DNA of 64,000 nucleotides from Fallopia convolvulus (GCA_964016875.1 OZ024722.1:19784576-19848575), one strand, 5' to 3'. Counted from the stretch's first letter, positions 35,314-47,679 are shown. Translations and numbers: made by a program. The notes: generated by a model not told the origin, from the sequence alone.

Positions 35314-36693
35314 TGATAGTTTACATATAAGAGTAGCTTAGTTGCGTGTTTTATATATGTTTTAGTTAGTTTTAGGTTAGTTTTTATGTAGTTTTTAGGT
35401 TTTTGGTGTTGTCAAGTATTATGCACTGGTTTGCTCGGTTTTACAGGTTTTTAGGTTCAGGAGCAATAGCGGGGCGAGTACAGATTGACCATGGCGGTGG
35501 TGGGCGAGCTAAAGGAGCTAAGGAATGCTAGGATGAGCTAGGAGTATGGATGGAGAAGAGCAAGAACCAAGAAAAACCAAGACAAGAACAAAGGGAAAGC
35601 TCGGCTTGCAAGCCGCGCAGCCAACCCGAGCAATCACAACTGATGGCCAATTGCGCGGGGAAGCAATTTCACCCGAAGCCGCGCAATCTGGAGCTTTTAG
35701 CGGAGGTGGATTTGGGCAGGGATTTTGGTTTTGGGCTTTGGTATTTGTTTATTTGGGCTTATGTCATCCGAGATATATGTTTAAGATATGATATTTTGAG
35801 GGATATTTTTAGTAGACATATAAATACTTTATGTTAGTTTATTTTCTCATAACTTGGATCATACTTTTGGAGGCTACGGTTTTCTCTCAAGGAAGAACCT
35901 TTGAACCTTTGTAAGTTTGATTTTAATTCAACTATGCATTGCTAATTTCCTTTGTGTTTGACTAGTTATTGAAATCATAGATTGCATATTATTGTGAGCT
36001 TTGATTGATTCTCATCAACTTGAATAGGTTTTATTCACTGTGCTTAATTGAATCAGAATTATTCTAGGGTTTTGTTAGATTAGCTACCTAATAGAATTTC
36101 TAGGTTAATTTACAACTAATTTGATCAAGTCCCGTTCGGGATTGATTGGATAAAGTAGCAACTATAATTGTTTAGACCCGTTTGGGCTATTCAGTTGTAG
36201 AGGGAATAAACCACATATAACTTGATTAGTTGTTTGCGTTGAGTATTTGTTTCTATCGATACTTTGAACTTAAAGCTGTCGTTTAATTCAATCTAGACAT
36301 TGTTCTAGGTTGTTAAATGATTAGGGTTGTTCAGACTGTTAGCTCTTTCAACTAAATATAAAGTTTTGGATAATAATCCACGGTAGATTATTCAAGGGAA
36401 TTGAGAATCAAAAGAATCAATGATCAATACGCATATCTATGACGGATGTAACTAGTTGAACACGCTTGTTCTTTAATTGATTTAAACCATCTTTTGCATT
36501 CATAATTACTTCTAATTTTGCATAGTAGGTTAGATTTCCATTCAATAAAACCCCCCATATTAGTTACTTGGCACTTAAGCAATAACACATTTACACGAGT
36601 CTCTATGGGATCGACCCTTACTTACCGCTCTACTGAGTTGGTTAAGCTAAGGTTTCTTTGATAGGTATAAACGACTACGAAAATACCTCATCA
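35314..36693 (+). repeat. Ath3 5' LTR
   Basis: 1,380 bp, TGATAGTTTA...ATACCTCATCA. TATAAATA is at 35819-35826. The family word forms an inverted pair ATTGCGCGG (35650-35658) / CCGCGCAAT (35679-35687), 130-170 bp upstream of TATA. No 3' LTR partner is found: the 3' end of Ath3 is missing at about 52600. Confidence 0.82.
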
Positions 36694-36697
36694 AATT

Positions 36698-36715
36698 TGG
36701 CGCCGTTGTCGGGGA
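36698..36715 (+). other. Ath3 primer-binding site (tRNA-Asp)
   Basis: TGGCGCCGTTGTCGGGGA: one mismatch to the plant tRNA-Asp 3' end, 4 nt after the LTR. Confidence 0.87.
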
Positions 36716-38328
36716 CTCGTCGCTATTTGTATTTATTACTTTTGTGCTGTTTTTGGGTGTGAACCGGTTATATGGTTCATACCCGTGCTACTGATCCATC
36801 TCTTGTTGTTTTTTATTCAGAAATAGAAAGGACACTCTCTAGGTTGCGCAGGCAAGCTCGTGCGACTGCTCGTGAATTACAGCTCAACCTGGTGTCTTCC
36901 TCATATGATTCTGACACTGAGAGCATTCTTGAAATAGTAGAGATGGGTGACCAAACATTGAGACAGTTAACTGCACCAAATCTGGAGCAACAACCGCTGG
37001 CGGTGCAATTTCCTGCTCTTGCTGAGGGAGTCAAGTTTGAATTGAAATCTGGGTTGATCCATCTTTTGCCTTCATTCCATGGGCTTAGTGGTGAAGACCC
37101 CAACAAACATCTTTTTGAATTTCATGTTGTGTGCTCAAGCATGAACCCTGCTGATGTGACTCATGACCAGATCGCGCTGAGAGCCTTTCCCTTCTCTCTC
37201 AAGGATCAGGCTAAAGACTGGTTTTATTACTTGGATCCGGGAAGTATTGATACATGGGCTAAGATGAAACAAGCTTTTTAGGAGAAGTACTTCCCTTCTA
37301 CAAGGCTCAATGAACTGAAGAAGATGATTAGCAACATCGAGCAAGAAGCCAATGAGACCTTGTATGCATACTATGAAAGATTCAAGAGGTTGATAGCCAG
37401 CTGTCCCTTCCATGGCTACACTGATCAAGACCTAATTTTATATCTGTTTAATGGCCTCTTGGATGATGAGAGAAGAATGGTCAATGCAGCTTGCCAAGGT
37501 AACATTCTCAACAAAACACCTGCAGCTGCGTTTGAACTATTCACACAACTGTCAGAGGGCACAAGACAGTTCATAAAAGAGACTAGCTCGAAAGATGCAA
37601 ATTCTGTGGTGGCTAACTCAAGAATCCAAGACGAAGTCACTGAGTTGAAAACAATGATGAAGCAGCTTTTGCAACAAGGTGGAAGACAACAGGTGAAATC
37701 TTGTGAAATTTGCTTTGATAACATGCATCCCACTAATTCTTGCCCTACACTTCAAGATCAAAATGTTGAGGTGAATGCAGTGGGAGGATATGGACCACCT
37801 AGGCCGAGGTATGACCCCTTCTCCAACACCTACAATCCAGGCTGGAGGGATCATCCTAATCTGAGGTACGGAAATTCCAACAATCAGCAGTTCAATCAGC
37901 AGGGTGGCCAAGCTCCATACAAGCCACCTTTTCAATCCCGTCCTCAGGGAGCCAATCAGAATGTTATGTCTACTGAAGATATGATTCGGACTCTTGCACA
38001 AACTGTGACTACAATGCAAGGCTCAATGAGCCAATTTCAACAAGAGACCAAGTCTAGCATCCACAATCTAGAGACTCAAGTCAGTCAAATTGCCAATGTT
38101 GTAGGCAAACTAGAAGCTAGAGATTCAAGTAAGTTGCCATCTCAGACCGAGCTCAATCCAAAACAGAACGTCAATGCTATTACTTTGAGGAGTGGGCGAG
38201 AGCTTCAAGTAGAGCCCAGAGATGGGCAAGTACCAATCAGAAGGGGAGTGGCAGAAGAAGCTAAGGGCAAAACTGAGGAAAAATTTGAGCTGACAGAGGA
38301 AATTCCAAGTAATTCTTTCGGGGACGAA

Positions 38329-38506
38329 TTGCTCGGCCTACCTGCTAAATGCGTGGCCGAGCAATTGCCACCCCGCGCAACACCATCTCAGTCGAGATTG
38401 CGCGGGGAAGCTATGACGGAAAGCGCGACCGCACAATTGCCAAGCCGCGCAATGCCGTCTCAGTCAGGATTGCGCGGCTTGTCATCGGAAAGCGCGCCCG
38501 CGCTTT
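38329..38506. repeat. Four consecutive word hairpins in Ath3 Gag spacer
   Basis: Perfect inverted pairs: ATTGCTCGGCC 38329-38339 with GGCCGAGCAAT 38355-38365; CCCCGCGCAA 38371-38380 with TTGCGCGGGG 38399-38408; AAGCCGCGCAAT 38442-38453 with ATTGCGCGGCTT 38469-38480; AAAGCGCG-CC-CGCGCTTT 38489-38506. All lie inside the open reading frame. Confidence 0.9.
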
Positions 38507-40458
38507 TGAGGGATAACCCGAGCAATCCGGTCGCTATTGAGGATTCGTCTAAGACCCCTCTGAAGTCTTATGCACATGTTCCACCCTTCCCAGTGGCACT
38601 AAAAGAGACCCGGAAGCTGGAGAATGACAAGGAATTGTTCGAGACGTTCAGCAAGTGTGAGGTAAACATTCCTTTACTTAAACTAATTAAAAGCATTCCT
38701 AGATATGCTAAGTTTTCGAAAGAATTGTGCACCATAAAAAGAACTCAAAAGCTAAAAGGGAAACAGAAAATCTCTGTAAGTGAGCATGTGTTAGCTGTGT
38801 TTCAAAGGCGTATGCCTCAGAAATGTGCTTCAATTAATGTTTTACCTTACTATGTGTACAAAATGCTTGAACTGGGTCCTTTCCAAGAAACTGGTGTGGT
38901 TATACAGTTAGCTGATAGGTCAAATGCTTACCCGAGAGGAATAGTTGAAGATGTGCTTGTAATGGTTGATAATCTGATATTTCCTGCTGACTTCTATGTC
39001 TTAGATATGGACCATGATAAGCATGTTGCACCCATTTTGCTAGGTAGACCTTTTCTGAAAACAGCTAAGACTAAGATTGATGTCTGTAGTGGTTCTCTGA
39101 CTATGGAATTCGACGGGGAAAGGGTAGAGTATAATATTTATGATGCAATGAAGTACCCGCTCGAAGATTCCTCGCTGTGCTTAGTTGATGTGGTAGAGCC
39201 ACTTGCTCAAGAATTTTTCAATATGCATGAATCTGAGGTTTTGAGATCCACTTTGGAAAATGCCATTATGAATGATACTTCAGATTTGGATTTAAAGACT
39301 AACCTGCAAGAAGTGGTGGCAGAGTTGAATGCTCACTATGAGCGTCCGCTTATGCCACCGGGCTCAAAGCCCATACCACTAACCTTGCCAAGCGAGAAGC
39401 TTTTGCCATCTATTGTGCAGGCACCGGTGGTAGAATTGAAGCAACTTCCAGACCATCTCAAGTATGCTTTCTTAGGTGAAGGGGACACATTGCCGGTAAT
39501 TATATCCAACAAGCTCAGCAATGAGCAAGAAGGAAGATTAATGGCGGTTTTGAGGGAGCATAAGACGGCCATAGGATGGACCATTGCAGACATTAAGGGG
39601 ATTAGTCCCTCAACATGTATGCATCGGATTCTATTAGAAGATGAAGCTACACCGTCTAGACAACCCCAAAGAAGGCTAAATCCCCCGATGATGGAGGTGG
39701 TAAAGAAGGAGGTGCAGAAGCTCCTTCAGGCAGGTATGATCTTTCCTATTTCTGATAGTAAATGGGTCAGCCCAACTAAGGTTGTCCCTAAAAAGGGTGG
39801 TATCACAGTGGTTGAGAATCACAAGGGTGATCCCATTCCCACCAGAGTGCAGACCGGGTGGCGGGTGTGTATTGATTATCGCAAGCTGAATGCAGTAACC
39901 CAGAAGGACCATTTCCCATTACATTTTATTGACCAAATGCTGGAACGACTTGCTGGTCGTTCATTCTATTGTTTCTTGGATGGGTATTCTGGATATTTTC
40001 AGGTAGCCATAGCACCAGAGGACCAGGAGAAGACAACATTCACTTGTCCTTTTGGCACCTTTGCATACCGAAGGATGCCTTTTGGATTGTGCAATGCCCC
40101 AGCTACATTCCAACGGTGTATGGTTAGTATCTTTTCTGAGTACATAGAGAAATTTATTGAGGTATTTATGGACGATTTTACCGTCCATGGGGATGACTTT
40201 GATTCATGCTTAACTCATTTGACACTAGTGCTTAAAAGATGTGAAGATACTAATCTTGTTCTCAACTCTGAAAAATGTCATTTTATGGTAGAAAAAGGTA
40301 TAGTATTAGGCCATGTAGTGTCTTCTAGGGGTATTGAGGTCGATAAGGCTAAGGTTGAAGTAATTCAATCTTTGCCTTATCCTACTAATGTGCGTGAAGT
40401 GCGTTCTTTTTTAGGCCATGCAGGGTTTTACCGTAGGTTTATCATAGACTTCTCCAAA

Positions 40459-40463
40459 ATTGC
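40459..40463. repeat. Left target-site duplication of Ath4 (ATTGC)
   Basis: ATTGC here and at 50462-50466, exactly flanking the LTR termini. Removing Ath4 plus one copy restores the Ath3 reading frame. Confidence 0.97.
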
Positions 40464-41938
40464 TGATGTTCATATTTTTAGTATAGTTTTTAGTATGTTT
40501 TCTTAGTTTATTAGGACTAGTTTTGATAGGTTTAGGATTAGTTTTGTGTGTTTTTTGATAGTTTTGCATATTTTGTGAAAAGTATGGAAGCTACTCCGTT
40601 TTGTGTGTTTTTGTAGGTTTTAGCAAGGAAAAGGTGCTATATGGAGCTGAATTTGGAAGCGCTATAATGAAAGACGGAGGAATACACGATGAAGAAGTCA
40701 AAGTCTAAGTTTTTGGAGATGAAGTGTGGAAGAAACCAAGCCCAGGCTCGTTAACGAGGTTGCAAGGGTTCGTTAACGAGGCCACGAGATGAAGATTTCG
40801 AGAGTTTAATTCTGTGACTCACCGATCCTGTGCGGGAATTTATTTCTATGTCGGTAGAGTATCTTTTTATGATTTTAGGGTTATTATATTATGTATTTTA
40901 GGTCTTGTTATCTTTCTAGATTTTATTTCTATCTTTTAGGATTTTATTTCTATCTTTTTAGGAAAGTTTTTATCTTCTAGCCTTATTATTTTCTAGCCTT
41001 ATTAGTATAAATAGCCCTCTTATTTAGCTTAGAGGGGGGAACGATTGAAGAGGGGAGGAAGAGCCGAGAGTAGAGAGAGAGGATCGGAGTCGAGATTGGA
41101 GCTTGGTGGACGAGAGTTACCGAGGTCGTTAATCGTGATTTTGGTTCGGTGTTTGTATTTTTTCGGTTTCTTTTGAATTTCTGTAAGACGATATTTCTTA
41201 TTAATTTGAGTAGTGTTTTATTTTCAATGATTTCTTTTGTTGAATTTATTTGTTTCTTAGTTATGAGTAGTGAGTAGTCTTCTTTTCTAGGATCGGGGTT
41301 AAACCCGGCATAGTTATGCATGTTTGAGGAGTAAGAGTATGTGTTGATTGTCTTTTATCTATTTTGAGATTGTTTGTTGTGCTTACGACCTAGATGAAAG
41401 TCAAGGTGATTTGAGTTTTTAACTTGATTGAAAGAGAAAGTTATAGACTTGAAGGTTGATATTGTTTGAATACGAAAGTTTCAAGCTTTAGATCCAAAAC
41501 AAGCAATTGAGTGAATTGGTTTATGAAAGTAGGTTAATTTACTTGATAGTCAACGAAAGTTGATGAATTTATCTGTTTAAAGGCATTGTCTTATCTTCTT
41601 ACGAGTTTAAATGCATGACTATGTTGTGGTATCCCTTGTCCTAGATCTTTGTTTTTATTTGAATTCTCTTTTAGTGATATTTGTTACTGAGTTCGTAGCC
41701 TGAGTACCGAAACTGTTTAGGTCGTTAGTTTTTAGTCTTCTGTTTACGGTGGTTCGTTAACGACCCTGACAACGTCGTTAACGAGGTTGCTTGTGAGTGT
41801 TTTGCTTGCTTTTGTTTGATTGTTAGTAGTCGATAAACAAACAACCTTGCTTCTCGTGGAACGATCCTGACTCCCCTATACTCAGCGGGGTCTTGACTTA
41901 TAAATTTATTCGTTGTCCCGAGTGAAGGCCCATCAATA
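40464..41938 (+). repeat. Ath4 5' LTR
   Basis: 1,475 bp, TGATGTTCAT...CATCAATA (terminal CA mutated to TA). TATAAATA is at 41006-41013. Family words are at 40747-40758 (CTCGTTAACGAG, perfect) and 40769-40780 upstream of TATA, and at 41751-41787 near the 3' end. Confidence 0.95.
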
Positions 41939-41941
41939 AAT

Positions 41942-41959
41942 TGGCGCCGTTGCTGGGGA
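41942..41959 (+). other. Ath4 primer-binding site (tRNA-Asp)
   Basis: TGGCGCCGTTGCTGGGGA: one mismatch to the plant tRNA-Asp 3' end, 3 nt after the 5' LTR. Confidence 0.9.
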
Positions 41960-42052
41960 GGCAACGAGTTTGTTTGTTTATCTGTGGGTCCGGGAATAGC
42001 CCGACCCCGTTTTGTTTTTAATTTTTGTTTTCTTTGTTTGTTTTCTCAGCTC

Positions 42053-44872
42053 ATGCCGGTAGGACGTCGAAGGATTGAGTTTGACAACGCTGGTTATTAC
42101 TCAGAACCTAAACGTTCCCTGCACCGTAGACGCCAAGAGAACCGAGCCATGGCCACACCTGAAGAGATGGCTCGTCAGTTAGAAGTCCTCCAAACACAGA
42201 TGGAGGCATTGAAAACCGAGAAGGAAGGCGCTGCCGCTGAGGCTGAGCGTCAACGAGCTAACAATGCTCGTCTACAAGAGGCGCTGAATGCCTATCCGAG
42301 GAATGCTAAACATTACATGCATCCAGAACTGAGGGTGCCAGAATCCCCAATCGTGCTTCCGGAGATAGAGAAGCCCTTTGAGATCAAGTCTCAATTCATA
42401 TCCTTAATTAAACGGGCTCAGTTTGAAGGGAAACCTACTGAGTGCCCTATGGAGCATATTAGAAATTTTCTTGATCTATGTGACACCATAGCTGCTGAAG
42501 GTGTCTCACTTGAATATGTTCTGTTAAAAGCTTTCAGGTGGTCTCTAGCTGGAAAGGCCCTGATCTGGTTGGAGAGCCTACCTCCTAAGTCTATCAGGAC
42601 TTGGAAGAACTTGTATGATCAATTTCTTACAAAATTCTTCCCTCCTGCCAAGACAACGGAGTTGAGGAAACGCATCACCTCCTATCACCAGCTGCCTAAT
42701 GAGACTTTTGTTGAAACATGGGAAAGATTCAAAGAGATGCTTAGGCAGTGCCCCACTCATGGGCAACCTTTATATGTTCTGCAAGAAATCTTTTTCCAGG
42801 GTATCAACACAGAGACCAAGAACCGCATCAACACGCATACTGCATGCGGTTTTATAGAGAGGGACCCTATAGCTGCATGGGAATTGCTGGATAAGCTGTC
42901 CAATTATGATGCCATGTATGGAACCCAGCAAACTCCACAACCGCAGAAACGTCTCTACATGCCTAACTGAGAAGAAGTTGACCCAGACGTTAAGAATCAA
43001 TTTCTACAAGACGAGGTCAACCGCCTGAAGAAGCAGGTAAGTTTTCTGAAATCCTCTCAATCTTGTCAAGAGTGTGGTTCTTCTGCCCATAGTACTTCTG
43101 CTTGTACTAACATAGAGCAGGTAAGAGCCGTTGAGATAATTGATGAGATGAATTACATGAGAGGCCCATACAGGAACCAGCCTAGCAATTTTGACAGGTC
43201 GAACAACTATCAAAAGTGGGGTAATCAAAATCCAAATCCAAGCTATGCAGCGCCTCCACCAGATAGACGACCTCCGCCTTATAGACCTCCAGGCCATCAG
43301 GAGCCACCATCTTGGGTACAAGAAAGCATCAATGGAGTTCACAACAAGGTTAATGAAGTTCAAGCCAACCTTAACCACCAGAATAAAAGATGGGGAGAAT
43401 TCGATATATGGAAGAAGAATGTCTATTCCCAACTAGGGAACCTTGCTGCACAGATTCCAAGGCCACAAGGGAAACTTTCGTGCCGTCCCGAAGAAAACCC
43501 TAAAGGACAAATAGCAGTAGTACACTTTAGGAGTGGAAAGACATTACCGGTGCAAGTCCAAGCTGAGGACAAGAAGGAAGAGGACGCCACGGTTCAGCTC
43601 AGTAACGAGCCAGCGAGGGCGATTACCGAACCAGCGTACCATGGTGACGAGGTTTCGAGAGTACCTAACGACCCTAGCCCAGGTAAGTTTTCTAATCCGA
43701 GCCTTCCTCTCAATCCCAGGGTAGTTAACGACCCTATCAGGGTCGGTAACGACCCGCCGAGAGTACCTAACGACCCTAGTGTCGACCCGGTAGCATCACC
43801 CCTCGCGCCTAACTTGGTTCCGAGGATGGTGAAATCTCTTCCATTTCCCACTAAGAAATCCATGGACTCTACTGAGAGTAAGTTCAAGCGTTTCGTAAAG
43901 ATTCTTCAGGGCATTAATATTTACATCCCATTCGTTGAAGCCCTAAGCGAAATGTCGGCTTACACAAAATTCTTGAAAGATATTCTTAGCAGGAAAAGAT
44001 CCATTACAGAGCTGCAGGATGAAGTCAGATCTATAGCTTTACCAGAAAAGCTGGGAGATCCAGGGAGATTTGCAATAACTATTGGTATAGGCGACCACAA
44101 GTTCAAAGCTTTATGTGATCTGGGAGCCAGTGCTAGTTTACTCCCTCTCTCGATCTGGTCTAAAGCCAATATGGGACCACTAGAGCCGGTAGATATGAAC
44201 CTCTACATGGCAGACGGATCATGTGTCAAGGCTACAGGAGTCGTGGAAGACTATCCTATTCAAGTCGGGAAATTCTTTATACCAAATGATTTCATCGTCG
44301 TCGATATGCCTGAAGACCCTCATGTCCCCATAATTTTCGGCAGACCATTTTTAGCCACAACAGGTGCAAGGGTGGATGTGCGAAAAGGACTTCTTACTTT
44401 CGATATTGGAGAGGAACGCGTGGAATTCAACCTGGATCAAAATGCCAACGACCCAACTGCGGTCGCACATATCGAGTTAACCCAGCCAGAACTCGACACA
44501 GCTGATCCCACCGAGCCTCCTCCAATTTCCAAAACAGACGAGAATTTCATAAAAGTCCCTACCGAGTCACATTGGCCCACCACCAAATCCCACATGCTAC
44601 GGTATAATCAAGCTGAGTACTCTAACTGTGAGTCCGATGATAATGGTTATGTCTATTCTTCATACTTTGTTTCTACACCATGCCCCATTATATGCACTAC
44701 AGAGGAGTCCAAACCACCTTGGTTTTCGGATTTCACTAACAATCATGTAGGAATACCGGGCATACTGATAGAAGAAAAGGGACCTAATTTAGTAACTCAA
44801 GCAAATAAAGGCTGCAAAGCTAAGTATGGGGTATTTCAAGACCCCAACATAGCTACAAAAGAGCCACCTTGA
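42053..44872 (+). pseudogene. gag-pro: Ath4 Gag-protease polyprotein with one stop codon
   Basis: ATG 42053 follows TTTTCTCAGCTC, which could also be a splice acceptor. A single TGA (42968-42970) interrupts about 940 codons in one frame. In order: basic start GRRRIEFDN, coiled coil EEMARQLEVLQTQMEALK, capsid MHPELRVPES and FEGKPTECPMEHIRNF, knuckle CQECGSSAHSTSAC (43065-43106), RSGK spacer with palindromic words (about 43600-43800), protease core LCDLGASASLLPLSIW (about 44113-44160), GRPFLATTGARVDV, then a tail with KPPWFSDFTN and KYGVFQDP ending at 44872. The tail replaces RT and matches Ath1. Nearly open apart from the stop. Gag would package RNA; the protease would process it. Confidence 0.9.
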
Positions 44873-44884
44873 GCCTAGGGAGTA

Positions 44885-44930
44885 CGTCGGGCTGACGACG
44901 TTAAAAATAGCGCTTACGGGAGGCAACCCG
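44885..44930 (+). other. Post-ORF double-hairpin block, Ath4
   Basis: CGTCG-GGCTGA-CGACG (44885-44900) and CGGG-AGGCAA-CCCG (44917-44930), starting 13 nt after the gag-pro stop. Counterpart of 4978-5024 and 52356-52402. Confidence 0.75.
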
Positions 44931-46097
44931 CTTTTAGTATAGAATTAGATTAGATTTTCCTTTTCTTTTTAGATTCTTTTTCTTAGTTTTCTTTTGAGTT
45001 CTTTTTAGTAGTTTTTAGGATAGAAATTAGGATAAATTTAGATCTAACAAGATGCAGAAAAAGGGGCTCGAAATTCACTCAAGGAGGCTACGGTGGCTCG
45101 TTAACGACCCATCCAGGGTCGTTAACGACCCGATTTGGCGAATCGACTCGGCAGGTAAGATTTTCTAACCCTAATCTATCTTTTATCTTCTACCCTAATT
45201 CTTATCCCCCCCCCAGCCGCCATTACCTACCCCCTCCTATTTCTACCCCCTTCTATTTAACCCTTCCCAACCCCTCAAAAATTCTACCCACAAATCTCCA
45301 ACTCCAAAACCCTCAAACCTCCACCAAATACTCTCACCACCGATCGGAATCCTTCACTCCACCGACCACCGGGGACGCCGTCGTTACCAAAGTCCGGAAC
45401 ACCGCTTTTTCCACCAACGAGATCCAAGTTCGTTAACCACCCAATTCCGATCTCTTGTTCTTCAATTTCTCGATTCTTTGGTATGATTTCTAAACCCTAA
45501 CTCGAAATTGCATGATTCATGGTTTTTAGGGTAGAAATTTCATGTCTTGAATTGTGTTCATAGAGAGGATCGATTTACATGTTTGGGTTTTGCTCATCAA
45601 AGTTTGATTATGCTTAGTAGTTCTTGATCTAGGGAAGGATATTCATGTTAGATGTCTCCATTGTGAAAATTTGATTAGAAAAGCATGAATTTTTCTTGTT
45701 CTAGTATTAAAGATACAATCTTTGCATGTCAAAATTTCGGGTAAATTTAGCATGTTCGGGATAGATAATTGAGCAAGTATGGGGTGCATATACCCGATTG
45801 TGTGTCTAGTAAAGGATTATAGAGGATTGCATGCTTGATTTTGGCTTGATTTTTAAAGTTGATAAAGCTCGGAATTCTGTGAACTGGCTCTCGGCAGCTC
45901 GTTAACGACCCGCCCAGGCTCGTTAACGACCCTGCATAGTCTCAAAGATTAATACCCAGTCCAGATTCGTAAACAACCCAATTTGGGGAGTTAACGAATA
46001 AATCCGAGGATTATTTCGAGACCAAGTATGGGGTCTCTTGCCTAACCTATCTTGAGTGGATCTTATCTTGGAAAATCATGATTGTTTTGTAGATCAC
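44931..46097 (+). other. Ath4 spacer between gag-pro and ORF1
   Basis: No gene. A pyrimidine-rich stretch (about 45180-45300) includes a C run near 45207. Family words include the perfect 16-bp palindrome GGGTCGTTAACGACCC (45116-45131) and a second group at 45896-45935. The polypurine-like decamer AAGTATGGGG occurs at 45775-45784 and 46024-46033. By position it could hold the splice acceptor or leader for an ORF1 mRNA; that is inference. Confidence 0.6.
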
Positions 46098-47679
46098 ATG
46101 GCAAGTTCCAACAGACTCGCTACTCGAGCTCAGAAGAAGAGAAGGAACCAGAGGTCCCCATCTCCACCTCGCATGGACAATGTGATCTTACGCACTCAAG
46201 GGCAAGCAGATCGATACAATGCAATCCTAGACAAAGACCACAACACTCGGTGGTTTTCAAGGACAAGTGCTAAAGCCATGGGGATTTACACGGATGTCAA
46301 AGAGGCTTTTGCTATTCTCGGTGTTCCTCATTTGTTGAAGAAGGAGACTGTACCACATTTTCCGGCCCTCACATCCGACTTTTTGGCCACTTTAGAGACG
46401 CATCTGGTTTAGGCTCGGTAATGTGAGCCGAGAATACACCATGGTGGAGTTCAACGCAATTATGGAGATCCCAAACCCTTCTAGAGAGTACAGCTTGAAA
46501 GATTACAAGGTGACAAGAACTTGGAGCTACATCACCGGAGAGGTTGAGCCCTCCGCTGCGGCATTATCCGGGGCAAGCATCATCAACCCCATTTTTAGGA
46601 TCATCCTTCGAGTCCTAGCCGCTACATTTTGGCCGAAGAGAGAGCTAAACAGGCCAACAAGAATGGAAGTCACTTGTCTTCGCACCATCCTTTTCGAGGA
46701 GCCCGACCCTTTGAATTTGGGGTATGAGTGGCTCTACTACATTGAAAAATCAACCAAGTCCAAAGAAGTATGGTGTGGAAACTTGGTTAGTCTCTTGGCT
46801 ACAAACTTGGGAGTCGACCTTAATCGCTACACGCTGGCTCATGCTCACCTCCTCAACAAGAGCTATTGGTATAGTTCCGGTGTTTTCATCCAAGCCGAGG
46901 GCGGGTTCAAAGTGAAAGTGCAAAACCGCATCGTTACACCCACCCTTGACATGTTGGAGCTACTCTATGTACCAAATTGGTACGAGGTGTGGACGGATCA
47001 TGCTTACCCGTTAGAGCCCAAGCCGGAGGATGAGCTATCACATCGGCCGTGCGAGACAAGGTTTGAGCGAGACGGAGATGGCATGGATGAAGATGAAGAT
47101 GAAGATGAGGATACCGAGGTAGTTGGCGAAGACACTGAAGAGGCCGACACCGAGGGAGGCACAAAGGAGCTTAACCTCGAGGATGAAGACCTCGACACGG
47201 ATGTTTTGGGCACCAACGTCCTCGTTGACGAGCCTACCAGGCTCGTTAACGACCATTTCGAGCCTTCTTCCTACGTTCCTAACGAGGCACCCAACTTCGT
47301 TAACGAGGTCCCGAGGATGACTACCGACCCTCCTCCAGCTCCTACCGACCCTCATTCCTATGGTATGATGCCATACAACCCGGTGTTGTACCAAGACCAC
47401 TTCCAGCCTCACTACCCACCACCTCCTCAGCCCGAGTACACTGGATCGAGTATGCCACCACCATGGGCCGAGGATCTTTCTGCTCAGATGCAACAGCTTC
47501 ACCTCCAGCAGAACCACATTCATAGGAGGATGGATAGATGGGAGTCTGTCTATTCTGCTCGCATGTCAATGGAGGATGAGAGGCATCGTTAGAGAGAGAC
47601 GGAAGATGCAGAGCGTTGGAGGACGATGTACGACTTCATGGGGAACTTTGAGCACTACTTTCCTCCACCAAACCAGTGA
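46098..47679 (+). pseudogene. Ath4 ORF1 (ATHILA ORF-1-like), lightly damaged
   Basis: ATG 46098. It begins with a basic segment (RAQKKRRNQRSPSPPR). A one-base shift near 46408 changes the frame in LETHLV..., after which the sequence continues as VSREYTMVEFNAIM and runs to TAG 47590-47592; a further 28 codons then lead to TGA 47679. The middle (about residues 100-310) resembles the ATHILA ORF-1 family found 3' of pol in Athila elements. An acidic run (GDGMDEDEDEDEDTE) and a Pro-rich tail with PPPPQPEYTG follow. Family words lie in the coding part at 47220-47310. The family's function is not established; an envelope-like role has been proposed for some. Family assignment is from motif memory. 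Confidence 0.75.

Larger units (their letters stand above)
36772..40463 (+). pseudogene. gag-pol: Ath3 Gag-Pol polyprotein, first part (Gag to RT)
   Basis: ATG 36772. One frame runs to the Ath4 insertion at 40463, broken only by TAG 37279-37281 in Gag (just before EKYFPSTR). Gag has LKSGLIHLLPSFHGLSGEDP and the knuckle CEICFDNMHPTNSC (about 37701-37742). The spacer 38320-38510 carries four word hairpins. The protease lacks its active site: after QRRMPQKC the frame jumps to ASINVLPYYVY, so about 25-30 residues including the catalytic Asp are missing in frame, while LGRPFLKTAKTKIDV remains. RT is well preserved: VCIDYRKLNAVTQKDHFPL, FLDGYSGYFQVAI, RRMPFGLCNAPATFQ, catalytic FMDD (about 40165-40176), LGHVVSSRGIEVD. 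It continues in frame at 50462. Confidence 0.9.

Noticed and set aside
40986..41321. 111-codon minus-strand ORF repeated at 49509-49844
   Set aside because: It lies across the TATA and downstream region of the Ath4 LTRs; the second copy is simply the other LTR.
46938..47523. Minus-strand ORFs over Ath4 ORF1 with Ser-rich sequence
   Set aside because: Shadows of the acidic Asp/Glu-coding stretch on the plus strand.
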